Shown here: positions 15,001-27,000 of the stretch, piece after piece | How the letters are laid out: every line of letters begins with the position of its first letter | Position numbering within the stretch: position 1 is the stretch's first letter | From: Lotus japonicus | Taxonomy: Eukaryota > Streptophyta > Magnoliopsida > Fabales > Fabaceae | Direction: 5' to 3' | DNA: 64,000 bases | Assembly (NCBI RefSeq): GCF_012489685.1 | Contig: NC_080043.1 | Coordinates: 16,424,223 to 16,488,222 of the forward strand | Notes under the pieces: generated by a model | The model's database searches: none | What the model was told of the DNA's origin: nothing | The model's input: only the letters and a program-made list of their open reading frames with translations | Made by a program: the position numbers and the translations under genes

Positions 15001-18000
15001 GGCTGTGCACTAGCCCCACCATTAGTCCCGGGCGAACACTGCAATGCCGGCGTCACCACCCGCGCCGCTCGTTTGCAGCTCAGAGACATGGTGGAAGGCT
15101 CTGATACCATTGATAAGAACCTTGGGAGAACCACACCACAAAAGCTAGCTGTTGTAGTTGGAGAGCCCAAGGCCTTATAAACCCCACATTAGAATCGCAT
15201 ACTTCCAATGTGGGACTCAAGTCCCATACCTTGCAATGGGGTCCTAACATAAATCTTTCCATCACTATCCAAGCACTTATATCCTTGATGAGATGAAGAG
15301 TACCCAATAAACACACATTCCTTAGACCTCATAGACAACTTTGAGTGTGTGTAGGGCCTGAGATGGGGAAAGCAAGCACAACCAAACACCTTCAGAAGCT
15401 TGTAATCAGGTTTAGTCTTGAACAGCTTGAAATAAGGACTTACATTCCCCAAAACAGAAGTGGGCAGTCTATTGATAAGAAATGTGGCAGCCATAAAAGC
15501 ATGATCCCAAAATTGAAAAGGTAAATGAGAATGTGCAAGCAATGAGAGACCTGTTTCTACAATATGGCGATGCTTCCTTTCCACACTACCATTCTGATGG
15601 TGTGTGTAAGGACAAGTAAGCCTATGAACAATACCTAACTTTGCAAAGTAAGTGGTAAGAGGCTTAAACTCAGTGCCATTGTCAGTTTGAACAGACTTAA
15701 GTTTCACACCAAACTTTAACTCAACCATGGCTTGAAATTGGAGAAAAGTAGAACAAGTATCAGATTTCCTTCTCATGGGAAAAATCCAAGTGAACCTAGA
15801 ATAGGCATCTACACAAGTAAGGAAATAGTAAAAACCACTAGATGATTCAAGGGATGCAGGTCCCCATAAATCAGCAAAAACAAGTTCTAATGGTGTATTA
15901 TAGACAGTAGTAGAAGTAGCAGAAGGTAATCTATGAGACTTGGAAAGGCAACAAGCTGAACAAACTTGAAATTTTGCTTTATTAGGTACTGGAATATTAC
16001 AAGAAGTCAAAGCAGAATGCAAAGCCTCATGATGAGGATGTCCTAACCTAGAGTGCCACAAACCATAAGAGGTTGGACATACAAGAGAAGTACTACTAGT
16101 GCTAGATACATCAGACTTAGGTAAAACAGTAGAGTAAGCAGAAGGAACAGCAACAGATGGGACTGAAGAAACAGCAGCTGAAGACACTTTGACAGAAGGT
16201 TGCTTGGGAGTATGCATGCCTTCAAAGATATACAAGCCATCTGGACCAACACTACCTCGAAGGAGAACCCTAGAAGTTTCCTGACATTTGACAACACAAT
16301 AAGAGGAGTGAAATTCAAAGTAGACATTATTATCCTTAGCAAATTTGCTAACACTAACAAGGTTCTTGGTAACATCTGGAACTAAGAGAAGTTTACTAAG
16401 AGTAAGTGTGGTGTTTGTGTGATAAGGAGAAGGAAAGGAAGCTGAACCAATAGAGAGAATAGGCAAACCTTGTCCATTCCCCATAAGAATATGATCATTA
16501 CCAGTAAGGGAAACACTGTCAGAGAGCACAGAAGCATCATTTGTGACATGGTGAGTTGCACCAGAATCAGGAAACCAGGTGCTAAGATTAGCTGCAGCAG
16601 AGGATGTGCCAACTGATGAAGGTGGACCAGTGAGCATAGCTTGAGGAGGCCGGGTTGTAGAATTTGCAAGTCTTTGGCCTCCACCAGAAAACTGTGAACC
16701 TCCATTGTTCCACTGTGAACCAGGAGCAGAAGCAAATCCAAACTGCTGAGAGTGAAGTCCTATGCCAGAGCCTTGGCCATAGAAGAAACCAGGACCAAAC
16801 TGTTGACCAAAACCAGAACCAGCTTGGTGACCAAACTGTGTAGGTGTGCCAAATTGTGGAATGCCATAGAAAGGTGAAAAACCAAACTGAGGCATCATAG
16901 GTGAAGGCACAGACATATTAGGCATATTGAACGGAAAATTCATGCCATATCCACCAACCATTCCAGTAGAAGCTGAAGAGGAACCGCGATGATAACAAAT
17001 ACTTGCATCATGACCATATTTATAGCAAATCTGACACTGAACACTGCGATTACCTCCTTTACCACGTCCACGTCCATCACCATAACCACCGCGAGAGTTG
17101 CGACCACCGCCACGTCCATTGTAACCACCACGGTTGCGATCATCACTGCGATCTTCATAAGAGCGATCATCAAAGGAAGAATCCACAGCACTGGAAGCAT
17201 AGTTCGCTTCAGTCGTCGCGGTCGACGGGGCTGGCGGAGGCGCTGGTGGCGCTGGTGGCGGCGCAGCCTGAGTCAAAAGCGCTGAAGGCGGATTCGCATT
17301 CAATTGACGAGATCGAGTGCGATCCAGACGCGCTTCATGTGCGATAATCATCGCCTCAACTTGCGAAACAGGAGTCGGAGCTTCACGATTGTAAACAATC
17401 GTCATGAGAGGACTATAGTCATCGGGAAGGCCATCGAAGACAGCTTCAAGGTGCTCGCGATAGGTGACGGGATCACCAATGGTGATCAACGCATTCACGA
17501 TCGATTTGATGCGTTTGAGATATTCCGATGTGCTCTTCGATCCTTTGGTTATGGATCGCAACTCAGATCTGAGTTGCGTGCTCTGCGCCAGTGAGTGCGC
17601 TTGGAAGAAATCGAGCACCGCCTCCCAGATCTGCCACGACTGAGTGCAATTGACCACCGTAGGAAGCACCGATGGCGAGAGCGAGGAGAGAAGCCATGTG
17701 AATAGAGCAGAATCTTGCTGCTCCCAAACAAGATACGCAGGATTCTCGACTGCGTTCATGCGATCAACTTCGTTGAGAAAGCGAGGTGGAATATCGGGAC
17801 TGGTGAGGAAGTGCTGCAATCGATGAGTGCGAGCAATGCCTTCAACGTGTTGCTTCCATGAAAGGAAGTTAGTGTCATCAAGCTTCAGAGTAAGCTTGTG
17901 AGTCAGAGAAGAAGCAGTCGCAGCAACAGAAACTGGAACTGGAGTTGCAGGAATCGCAGTTTCCTGAGCAGGTTCTTCATCAGCCATGGTGATGAAGAAG

Positions 18001-21000
18001 AAGAGAAAAAAAAAAAACCAAAGAAAAATCTCAGGGATCGTACTGAGCTCTTGATACCATGTTGAAAATGCTGAAATGTTTAACTGAATTTCATTGATTG
18101 TAAAATTGAATAGTACAATTGATAATCTCTCTATTTATAGAGAGCTAACAAGCTTGCATAAGAAGCTAACTAATTCTGTTATGCCAGCTCAGCTTGACAG
18201 CTAAGCTTAACAACTAACTCTGTTATACTAACAACTAATCTTGACAGCTAGGATAACTAACTTATCAGTTACTTATCAGAAACTATATAGTATACTCTAA
18301 TAAATATAAAAGTGAATTTCAACGCAAACTATAATGGTCCTATGCATTCTACACATTTCAAGCATAAAAGGCTCTGAACGAGGGTGAATGTTGTGTATAA
18401 AACAACTGTTAAGCAGATAATAGCTTAAACTTATGCAGTGTTGTCATTGAAAGAAATTATGAGATTATAAGTACTGTATCGAGCTTATAGCCTAACATTA
18501 TCTTTACCTGTGAACTTTCAATTGAAGTCTTAAGATTGTTTCTTCTAACTTCTGAAACAGCTGAAAATCCAGAATCAATAAACATAAGGTGCCAATAGTT
18601 TATTTGACAAGAACGAACCAAAGAGGGAAAAAGTGAATTTACAGTAGTTTATAGATCCAAAGGTTTCATTAGCATATCAACATTCCGCGCAAATTAGCTT
18701 TTTCATAATTATTGGCATTTGACAAAAATACTCAAGTGTACATACACAACCAATCCAATAAGTAAATAAAGCAATGAGATTATCCCTAGGCAAACAAAAA
18801 TAAGATGAACTTATTAAGTAATTGGCCTATGCATAAATTAAGACAAAGTGAAGAATAGGAGTATCCAACAGTGTACAAGGAACCAGAGGAATAGATTAGG
18901 AGGATCTAACAGTGTACAATAAACCAGAAATGCAGAATAGGAGGATCAGATGATGTACAAGGAAAATCTATTAATGGTACAAGTACAACACAGATTCAGC
19001 AGCTATCTTAAAGTGTTTGGGCGTCTTGGCAGAACACAAAATATGTACATGCCAGTTTAAACTTTCCTTTGCCTATTGCATCCTATAGGACATCATCATC
19101 TCTACAGTTACTGGATGGAGAATTGACAACAATACTGCTCAGTGTTCATTAGAAGTTTAGAACGATTTTTGATATTCAGAACCAGAAAGTATTTCATCTT
19201 TTTTTCCCCTAGGTTCTACCTCTTTTTCTGAGGATTCCTTGTCTACAAAACTGTCATGGCCATTCAAGAGCTCTTGCAAACTATTATTATCCTCTACTTT
19301 GTTAGGCTTATCAGCATTATTGCTTTTTTAGAATGCTATCTATAACCCTCAAATATGTATCTGATCATATCCTCTATACATAAATCTTATTTAGATTATT
19401 AGAAGAAAAAATTCTCAAGTTACGGTTAACTTGAGTTACAGAACTGTTGAACATTAAGCTTACTGAAATAAGAAGAAAACTTAAATGGCATACGAGGATG
19501 TTGCACTGCAAGTTGAACAATTTTTTTTAAAACGGGGGAGCAGTAAGAAGAATGAAGGAACAGGAAAGCCCATTATTTTAATGTCATGGTCATGGCCAAA
19601 ATGAGGTGCAGTCTTGCTTAAGTTTGACCTTCATTCATGTAGCATGAGTCCAATTATTAAAGCTATAATTCTCAAGACAAGGAACCATAATCGTGTCTTC
19701 ATCCAAAGCTTCTCTACATCATTTTTGCGTTTTTTTTATGAACTTCAGATGTAAATGGATGCACCACAATTCAACCTTTAAATGGAAAAGATTGCAAATA
19801 CCATCCCATCAACCCTATTCTCAGTCAATATTAATTGCACCAGAAAAGAAGGAAAAACAAGCAGGAAAACAACAAATACATATTTCTAGAACCTGCAAGA
19901 GCTTCTGAAGAATGTGCATGAGACAGATGAAGACTATGCTCCTCCTCATACAACCTCTTATACATCGCAACCTACAAGGAATAGGTATCATAAGTAAAAA
20001 CTAAAAGGCATGAATAGTGGCAATAATTATTAGAGTATGTTGTCATAAATGTTAGCATGCAGCAGAGCTTTTCCAAGCCTTTCATGCAAACCACAGGTAT
20101 CACAGCTGAAGTTAGTAGTTAGTTATGATTGTATTATTACTTATAAGGCAGTTATATCACTTGTAGAGTGGTGTTAAAGATGACTGTAACTCATCGCCCT
20201 CTCATGATACTCTCCGATAACAATTCAATGAAAACTAAGACTATGTTGCTACCTTCTCTCGAATTCTCTCACCCTGTTTTTCAGTAACACTGAAATATGC
20301 AAAATTGTGAGAATACTATTAAAAATAATGTGGAGCATAATAAACTGGGGCATTCAGGCCTAAACTTAATGCCATTACATTTAGGGTTCAGTAGGTAGGG
20401 TATTTTAAACCCACCAGCACAAGCAAGATGATTTTCATCTCTTGAAGAATACCCGATTCCCCTCCCCAGGCTGTAGAGCTCCTACTATAACCAAAACCAA
20501 AAACACTAAAAAAAGCTTACAGATGCATGAAGTGATTCAATCATGTTCCCTTGTTCTTCTGCTCTCTGAAGAACAGCTGCGACTTTAGAACCAGCTTCTT
20601 CAGTATGTTTTTTTAGCTCCATTTCAAGCTTCTCCTACAATTTTAGCACAAAAAATAACCACATTTTCTGAAAGTCTTTGCAAGCTGTAGCATAAGGACA
20701 GAATATAAATTTTTATTCGAACTAACCTTGTATTCCACCTCCTGATTTTCAATTTGGCCAGAAAGACTGCGTACAAGGCTTCTGAGTTGGACATTCTGCT
20801 CAACTAATCCATTTATGTCCTTGAAGGTTAACTGCTTCCAAGTTTCAATTGAACAGGTGTAATAATGAAACAGAGAAGTTTGAAAAGTAAGAGACAAAAT
20901 GTCAAAAGCAAACCATGTCAAAAGCAAACCCAAAATCAACTTACAATGTGGTCTGATATGACATCTTCAGGTTCGGTCCCTCTACTTGTCCTTAAAGCAA

Positions 21001-24000
21001 TATTTGATGCAACATCAACAACATCATTACCATTTGACCCAGAACGAAGTTGTATGTCTCGGCATTCCTTCAAAAGTACTGTGACCTGTAAGGAATCAAT
21101 TATCAAAAAATTTATAAGAAAGCCGGTTACTGAAATAAGCCAAAAACAAGGCCATTAATATAAAATCATGACTTCAATCATTGCTGCGATTTTGGCCGCA
21201 AAAGAGGCCGCAACTCTGAGTAGCTACACGATAGGAAGCAACATAGCGGACAAGGGCCGCTCTGCATCGAAACGCCGCTATAGCACACAATCAACAACCC
21301 TGCCTTCCTCTTAATGGTTTTATTGAAATTTTAGTTTTTATAGAGCCTGGTGAGTAGTGATGACCATTGGCGCTCGTAGCTGAGCACACCTAGTAGGATA
21401 GGCTTGTTTTTTCGTATTCCTCCAAAGGCACACTTATACTTTAACCATCATAATATTCCAGAGATAGTGATAACAAAAAGACAGAAACACCAGGCTCAGC
21501 TCAACAACAAACTAGTTGATGAAATAAATATACTAGGGGGAAAAAAGGATGCATTTTATTACCTGTTTACGAAGGTCGTCATTTTCTTTCTGTGCAAGAT
21601 TGTATTCTCGTTCATGCCGTTTGAGGTCAGCCTGCGAGAGATAGACCTAAGAAAATCCACATGTAACCAAAAACGAAAGATGAAATTGATTTTTTTGTTT
21701 CAAACCTTCAGTTCTTGAATGGTTTTCTCCAAGTTTGAATTATCATTGAGGGAGTTTTGCAATTTTTGGCTCATCAAGGAGTATGTGTCAACCATCTTTT
21801 CATGTTCCACTGCATGAACAGTATATTTATTTTAAGTAAAAAATCAATGACATTGATGATAAACAATTGAACAGTGGACATACTTGCATAGCTTTTTTGT
21901 GAACAGTGACATCAGCAGGAAGTAACTTTTGCTTGAAAATTTGTCATAAAGCCTTAAAATTCGGTTAATCTACCCTCTAAGATACTAATTAATCATATCT
22001 CTAGTTAATGTGGGACCTAAACACACTCGTACTCAAGGTTGGACACTTGGAGCGTGAAGTTTGCACGACTGGAAATTGCCAAGTGGCCCAATAAACGGAT
22101 CTAAGATAGGCTCTAATACCATCTTAAAATTTGGGTTTGGCCTAAACACACCCCGTCACGGCTCAGGATGTGCATTTGGAGCGTGAAGTTTGCAGAACTG
22201 GACATCTGCGAGTGGCCCATATAAGGGTGGCCCAATAAACCGATCTAGGATAGGCTCTCATACCATCTTAAAGTTTACACTCCAGGTGCCCAGCCCTAGG
22301 CATAAGGGGGGGTGTTAAAGATCCTACATTGATTAGAGATATGGTCAAATAAGTCCTTATAAAGGGTACAGTTAGCCCTAAATAATTCTTACACATTCTA
22401 TTAATTAAAAATTGTAAAATGAATTATCTAATCAATATTTATTTCCCATGAAGAAGTACAAATAGAATTGCAAGATAAAAAGAATACATGAATTAAAATG
22501 ACAATATATTGGAGCAAGCACAAAAATAACAACCATTCAATTTAGATACGTAATTATTGAAAGAAAAAAATGATTGATCAAGATGCAGATCTATATACCC
22601 TGGTATCTCATTGAACTCGTTGCAGAACAATAAGAACAACAATGATGAAACATAATCTAATAATATTTTGTTCTCCAAGTTAAAAAAAGTATATAGCAAC
22701 TCCAATTCAATTTGACAAGAAGATGCACCTCTTTCATCTATTATAGCTTCTGCTTTCTCCTCTAACTCGTATAGAACCTGAAAAAGTTCATAGGAGGTTT
22801 CATCATCATTCAAAGAAGATAGGTGTGTGCCTTATTAATTAATTATATTGATAGCGGGTAAAAATATTCAAACATTGTTATGAACAGTGAATAATTGTAT
22901 AAACAAATGTCACAAAGAAGTCATATTGGAAAGAATACTTTGCTATTCTGTTAGTAAAACATAGACTGTTCGACATGCAGCAAAATGAAAGAAAACACTG
23001 GGTTATGTTTTACTCATATTGGTTTCACCATCTTAGAGGAACCAAAATGTACTACTTTTTAAAGTTTCATTCTATTTTATTTTTAATATTCATCAAACAT
23101 AGAGTTGTTGGTCTATACTCTATTGTAAGCAACTTTACCTTGCATTAGCAAGTCATTAAATCAACCTCTTGCAAATGCAAGGATGGGCTGCCTGTATAGA
23201 CACATAATTGAGTCTGACACTGACCCTTTACGGAACTCTACCATGGTATGAGCTCTATAGCATCAAACACAAAACATAGCTCATGTTTAAGTTCTGGTCT
23301 GTCCCATTCTAGACTATCAATAAAATGAAACACAATTTGGTTCTTTCTTTGGTTCCACTGAAGTGTCCAATTCTGTTAAATCTCATGTACAACTTTAATC
23401 CCATCACCAAACATAAAACAGAACCCAATATGTAATTTTAATCCCATGCAAACTCATTACAAAATCATATCCAAATCCAACAACTGAAGCATCCAATAAT
23501 CTACTTAACAAAAATGTAACTCAAAGATGATATATGCCAGTCTCCATAAAACAACAAAACAGGTCCAATAGTTTTTTGTTTAGGAGGGAGGGGAGAGTTA
23601 TCCCCAATGTTGGGGCCACCAGAAAAAAAAAAGCAGCTGTCATTAGTGTTGTCCCACCATTGATAAATATATCAAAATAGCCATCTAATTCAAATTTTGA
23701 CATCTACTTAACCATTTTGGAGACCAAATGGATTTCAAAATAAATATTATAGTTGGAGGACCAAAGTGATCGCATTCCTATCTTTGGGGCATCAAATGGG
23801 TGTTTGTTTAGTAAAAAATTAATGGCAAAAGACAACAAATCCTCCCAAATTTTGTTAAATTGTTACATAATTGTACATAATCAATTCATCAAAGCACTAT
23901 AGCTACCCACTCATTGAAAATGCTTCTTATTCTTAACAAATAATTTTAAAGCATTACAGTCAATATCTCCATTAACAAACTAGTACAAGACAGACATGAA

Positions 24001-27000
24001 GAAATATTTCCCTCCCGTAAAGGATATGCATAAAAAGATGCACCATACCCGTTGCAATATTGCCTCTGACTCCTTCCTTCCCAATTGTTCATGTCTAAAT
24101 GCATCAACAGCCTCTTGGTATTTTGCATACATTTTTGCCAACTTCAACAAAGAGAGGTATACAGTTAGAAGATTTTCTTCTGAAAACCAAATCAAAAAAT
24201 GGGGGCAGTATTAAAAGTCAAATTTCAATAACCCACACTCCATCCATCTCGCAGAAGTGAAGCGGCTAATGCTGTTCCGGAAACACCAAAAGGAATTTTT
24301 GGCACTAGCATGTTATTTTCCTCAACCATGCCATCAGCTACAATAGATGTCAGCAACCTGTAAGTAACAAACAAATTACTGAGAAAAACATTTGCAGGAG
24401 AAAATAATGGCTTACATATTGTTTCTTTAACCTAGCCATTATTAAATAAGTTCTCATAATTAAATACAAAAAAAAGGTTTGAATTCAATCACATACTGCT
24501 TTCGCACAAAATGCCAAAATAAAAACTACAATTTTCTTTCACAACTACTTCCTTCACAGAGAACCTCTATTAATTAAGAATTAAAACAGTTACGGCATTA
24601 AATTACAAATCCTGACTTCAAAAAAAATTCAGAGTGAAAATTACAATTATCACTCTCCAACTTCCTTGAAAGAGAATTTTTATAAATAGACATCACGGTA
24701 CGGTTGTTAAGTAATTAGTCATTTAGTCTTATCATATAACTACATTGGGGCTTGTACACTAGTCAATGTGGGGCCATATCTCTAGTCAATGTGGAAACTT
24801 AACACACCCCTCACGCCAGGGTTGGACATATGGCTCATGAAGTTTGTAGGACTAGACAACACCTACGGGGTGACCCATTTATGGGTGGCCCAATAAACAG
24901 ATCTAGGCTCTGATACCATCTTATAATTGGAGTAAGGCCTAATTCTACCCCAAAAGCTATCTCTTTTTTTACCTTATATAAGGACTTAGTTGTACAATGT
25001 GAGAGCTTAACAATTACATATAGATGTATTAAGTTAAGGCATTCTAATGCCAAATCTAACAACAATATTCCAAAATACTGTCAATACACTGTGAACCTAT
25101 TATTATTAGCATGGTATCAAAATGATAGCAGTATCAAAGTGATAATATCCAACTTGAACGGTCTGTCTTGTCCAGAGTTGAGTTCCACAGAACTCGTCGC
25201 ATATTCTTTTTTATTTCAATGAAATCGAAACCTTATTCTTTATCAGTCCACATAGTAAGCAATTCATATCCTTTCCGCCATGGGGGAAAGATAACACTTT
25301 CTAATCTAGCATTTAGTATTTAGTATGTGTTTGGACTTAGGAACAGTTGGCAACTCCTCAAACATCTGTTGCACTGTTTCCAAGGGTGTGAACATGGAAG
25401 AAGCAAAATGTTTCGTTGAGACTGAATGTTGGTTCATGTGGTTACAAACTGAAATACAAACATAGCCTTAGTCGGCCAATGTTAGCTGTCATTAAATTTC
25501 CAAAGCAACAACCCTTGGTGGTTGTGTTGGTTCAAGCTGTGGTTGACCAGTGCCAAAGAGAAGACAAACATGGCAAGATGTAGCTTAGCAAGTAGTAGCA
25601 GTAGAAGCCCTCAATTCTACTTGGCCAAAGCTGCAATCAGGAGGGGTGGTTACTCATAGTGGCCTGGAGTACACACCAGTGAGAAAGGTTAGTCGGAAAG
25701 CAGGCAATCATTGAGGAGAACATGTATATTATGGAATAGAGGATAGTGAGGAGGCAAGGAAACCACTTCAGGCAAGTTTTGAGTCTGGTTGTTGCCACAT
25801 GGCAGAGAAGCTTTCCTTCTGCTTATTTTCTTCTGATTTGTTCTTTGAATTATCATATAATTTCTATCATAAATTCCACTTCCTTTCAAATCCCAACACT
25901 ATAAACAATTGTCATAAGTTATCATGGCAAACTGGCACAGCTCCCCATTATAACTTATTCGTGATTAAGTAACTTATATCTAGTAGAGCTACAGCATCTA
26001 CCACAGTGAAAGTGACAGATTTTTGTATATCTCAGCCCATTCTTACAACTAGCCAACAGACACCTGATTCTATCTATCGATGCTGCATCCCTATTCCCTA
26101 GGGCTTGACATTTTAAACAACTTAAGCCATAAGAAGGAGCATCATGCAGCGAAGAGATGGGAAAATGAGTGCATCAAGTGCTTCTAAGGAGTAAAAAGGT
26201 ACATACGGTTCAGTAGAGAAACTGCTGAGTGGAAGATTAATTAGTTCATTACTCTTCTTGCTTGCCTCAATTTCTGCTTCAAACTTCTCAAGCTTTTCTT
26301 TCAAATCAGCAGCCTCCTAAAAGCACACAAACAGATATAAAGCAAGATTATTTTTACATTGGAGCACATAATATATTTTGGGTAAGCATCTACCTACAAA
26401 TAAAATTAGAGCAACAGCATTTGCAAGCATTAGTGTATTACCTATTAAGCTAATTATTATTATGTTTCAAAATAACAACCAGTTTGATATATTGGAGGAA
26501 AGCAAATACATAAATACAGAACATCAACATGTGACTGATGAAGAATACCTTTTCAACCTGCTTTCTAGCAGATGATTCCTTCTCAAGTTTCTCTTTATAA
26601 TCATCTTCAACTTGCTTTAGGTATGACTGTTTAAATGGTACTAACATTACCAAAAAATACAAGCATTCTAAATGTCAAAAATGACAAATTCCAAACATTA
26701 GGAAACAGCATAATAATATACTTCACCTCCATAGCTTTTACCCCACCCTCAAGGTCCGCTGCTTTTCTAGACCACTCCTCCGAACTCTCTTTATAGAGCT
26801 CATTAAGCTTATTGACCTATTAACAAGATATATTCAAATTCAAAATACATAATAAAATATACAGAATTGAAAAATTAATGCTCCTTATTTTGAAGAATAC
26901 ATCAAGCATGAATTGGAATAGAGTTACTATTCCACATCTCTTAGGTCTTCTGCTTATGGAAGCTTCAGGGGAATTACTGTCTCATATATGCAATGGTAAT

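Larger units (their letters stand above)
12627..18302 (-). mobile_element. Ty1/copia LTR retrotransposon inserted in NUA intron 19
   Basis: A 5676-bp element lies between NUA exons 19 and 20, in the same orientation as the gene. It has two 243-bp LTRs (12627-12869 and 18060-18302) that I read as identical. A perfect 5-bp TSD, AATAT, flanks it (12622-12626 and 18303-18307). The coding order protease, integrase, reverse transcriptase, RNase H is that of copia. On the coding strand the LTR begins TATTAG and ends CAACA, not the usual TG...CA. A TRIM at 14824-15249 interrupts the coding region. Identical LTRs imply recent insertion. The lineage within copia is uncertain. Confidence 0.96.

Noticed and set aside
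14215..17826. Many plus-strand ORFs over the copia coding region
   Set aside because: They are antisense shadows of the gag-pol frame.
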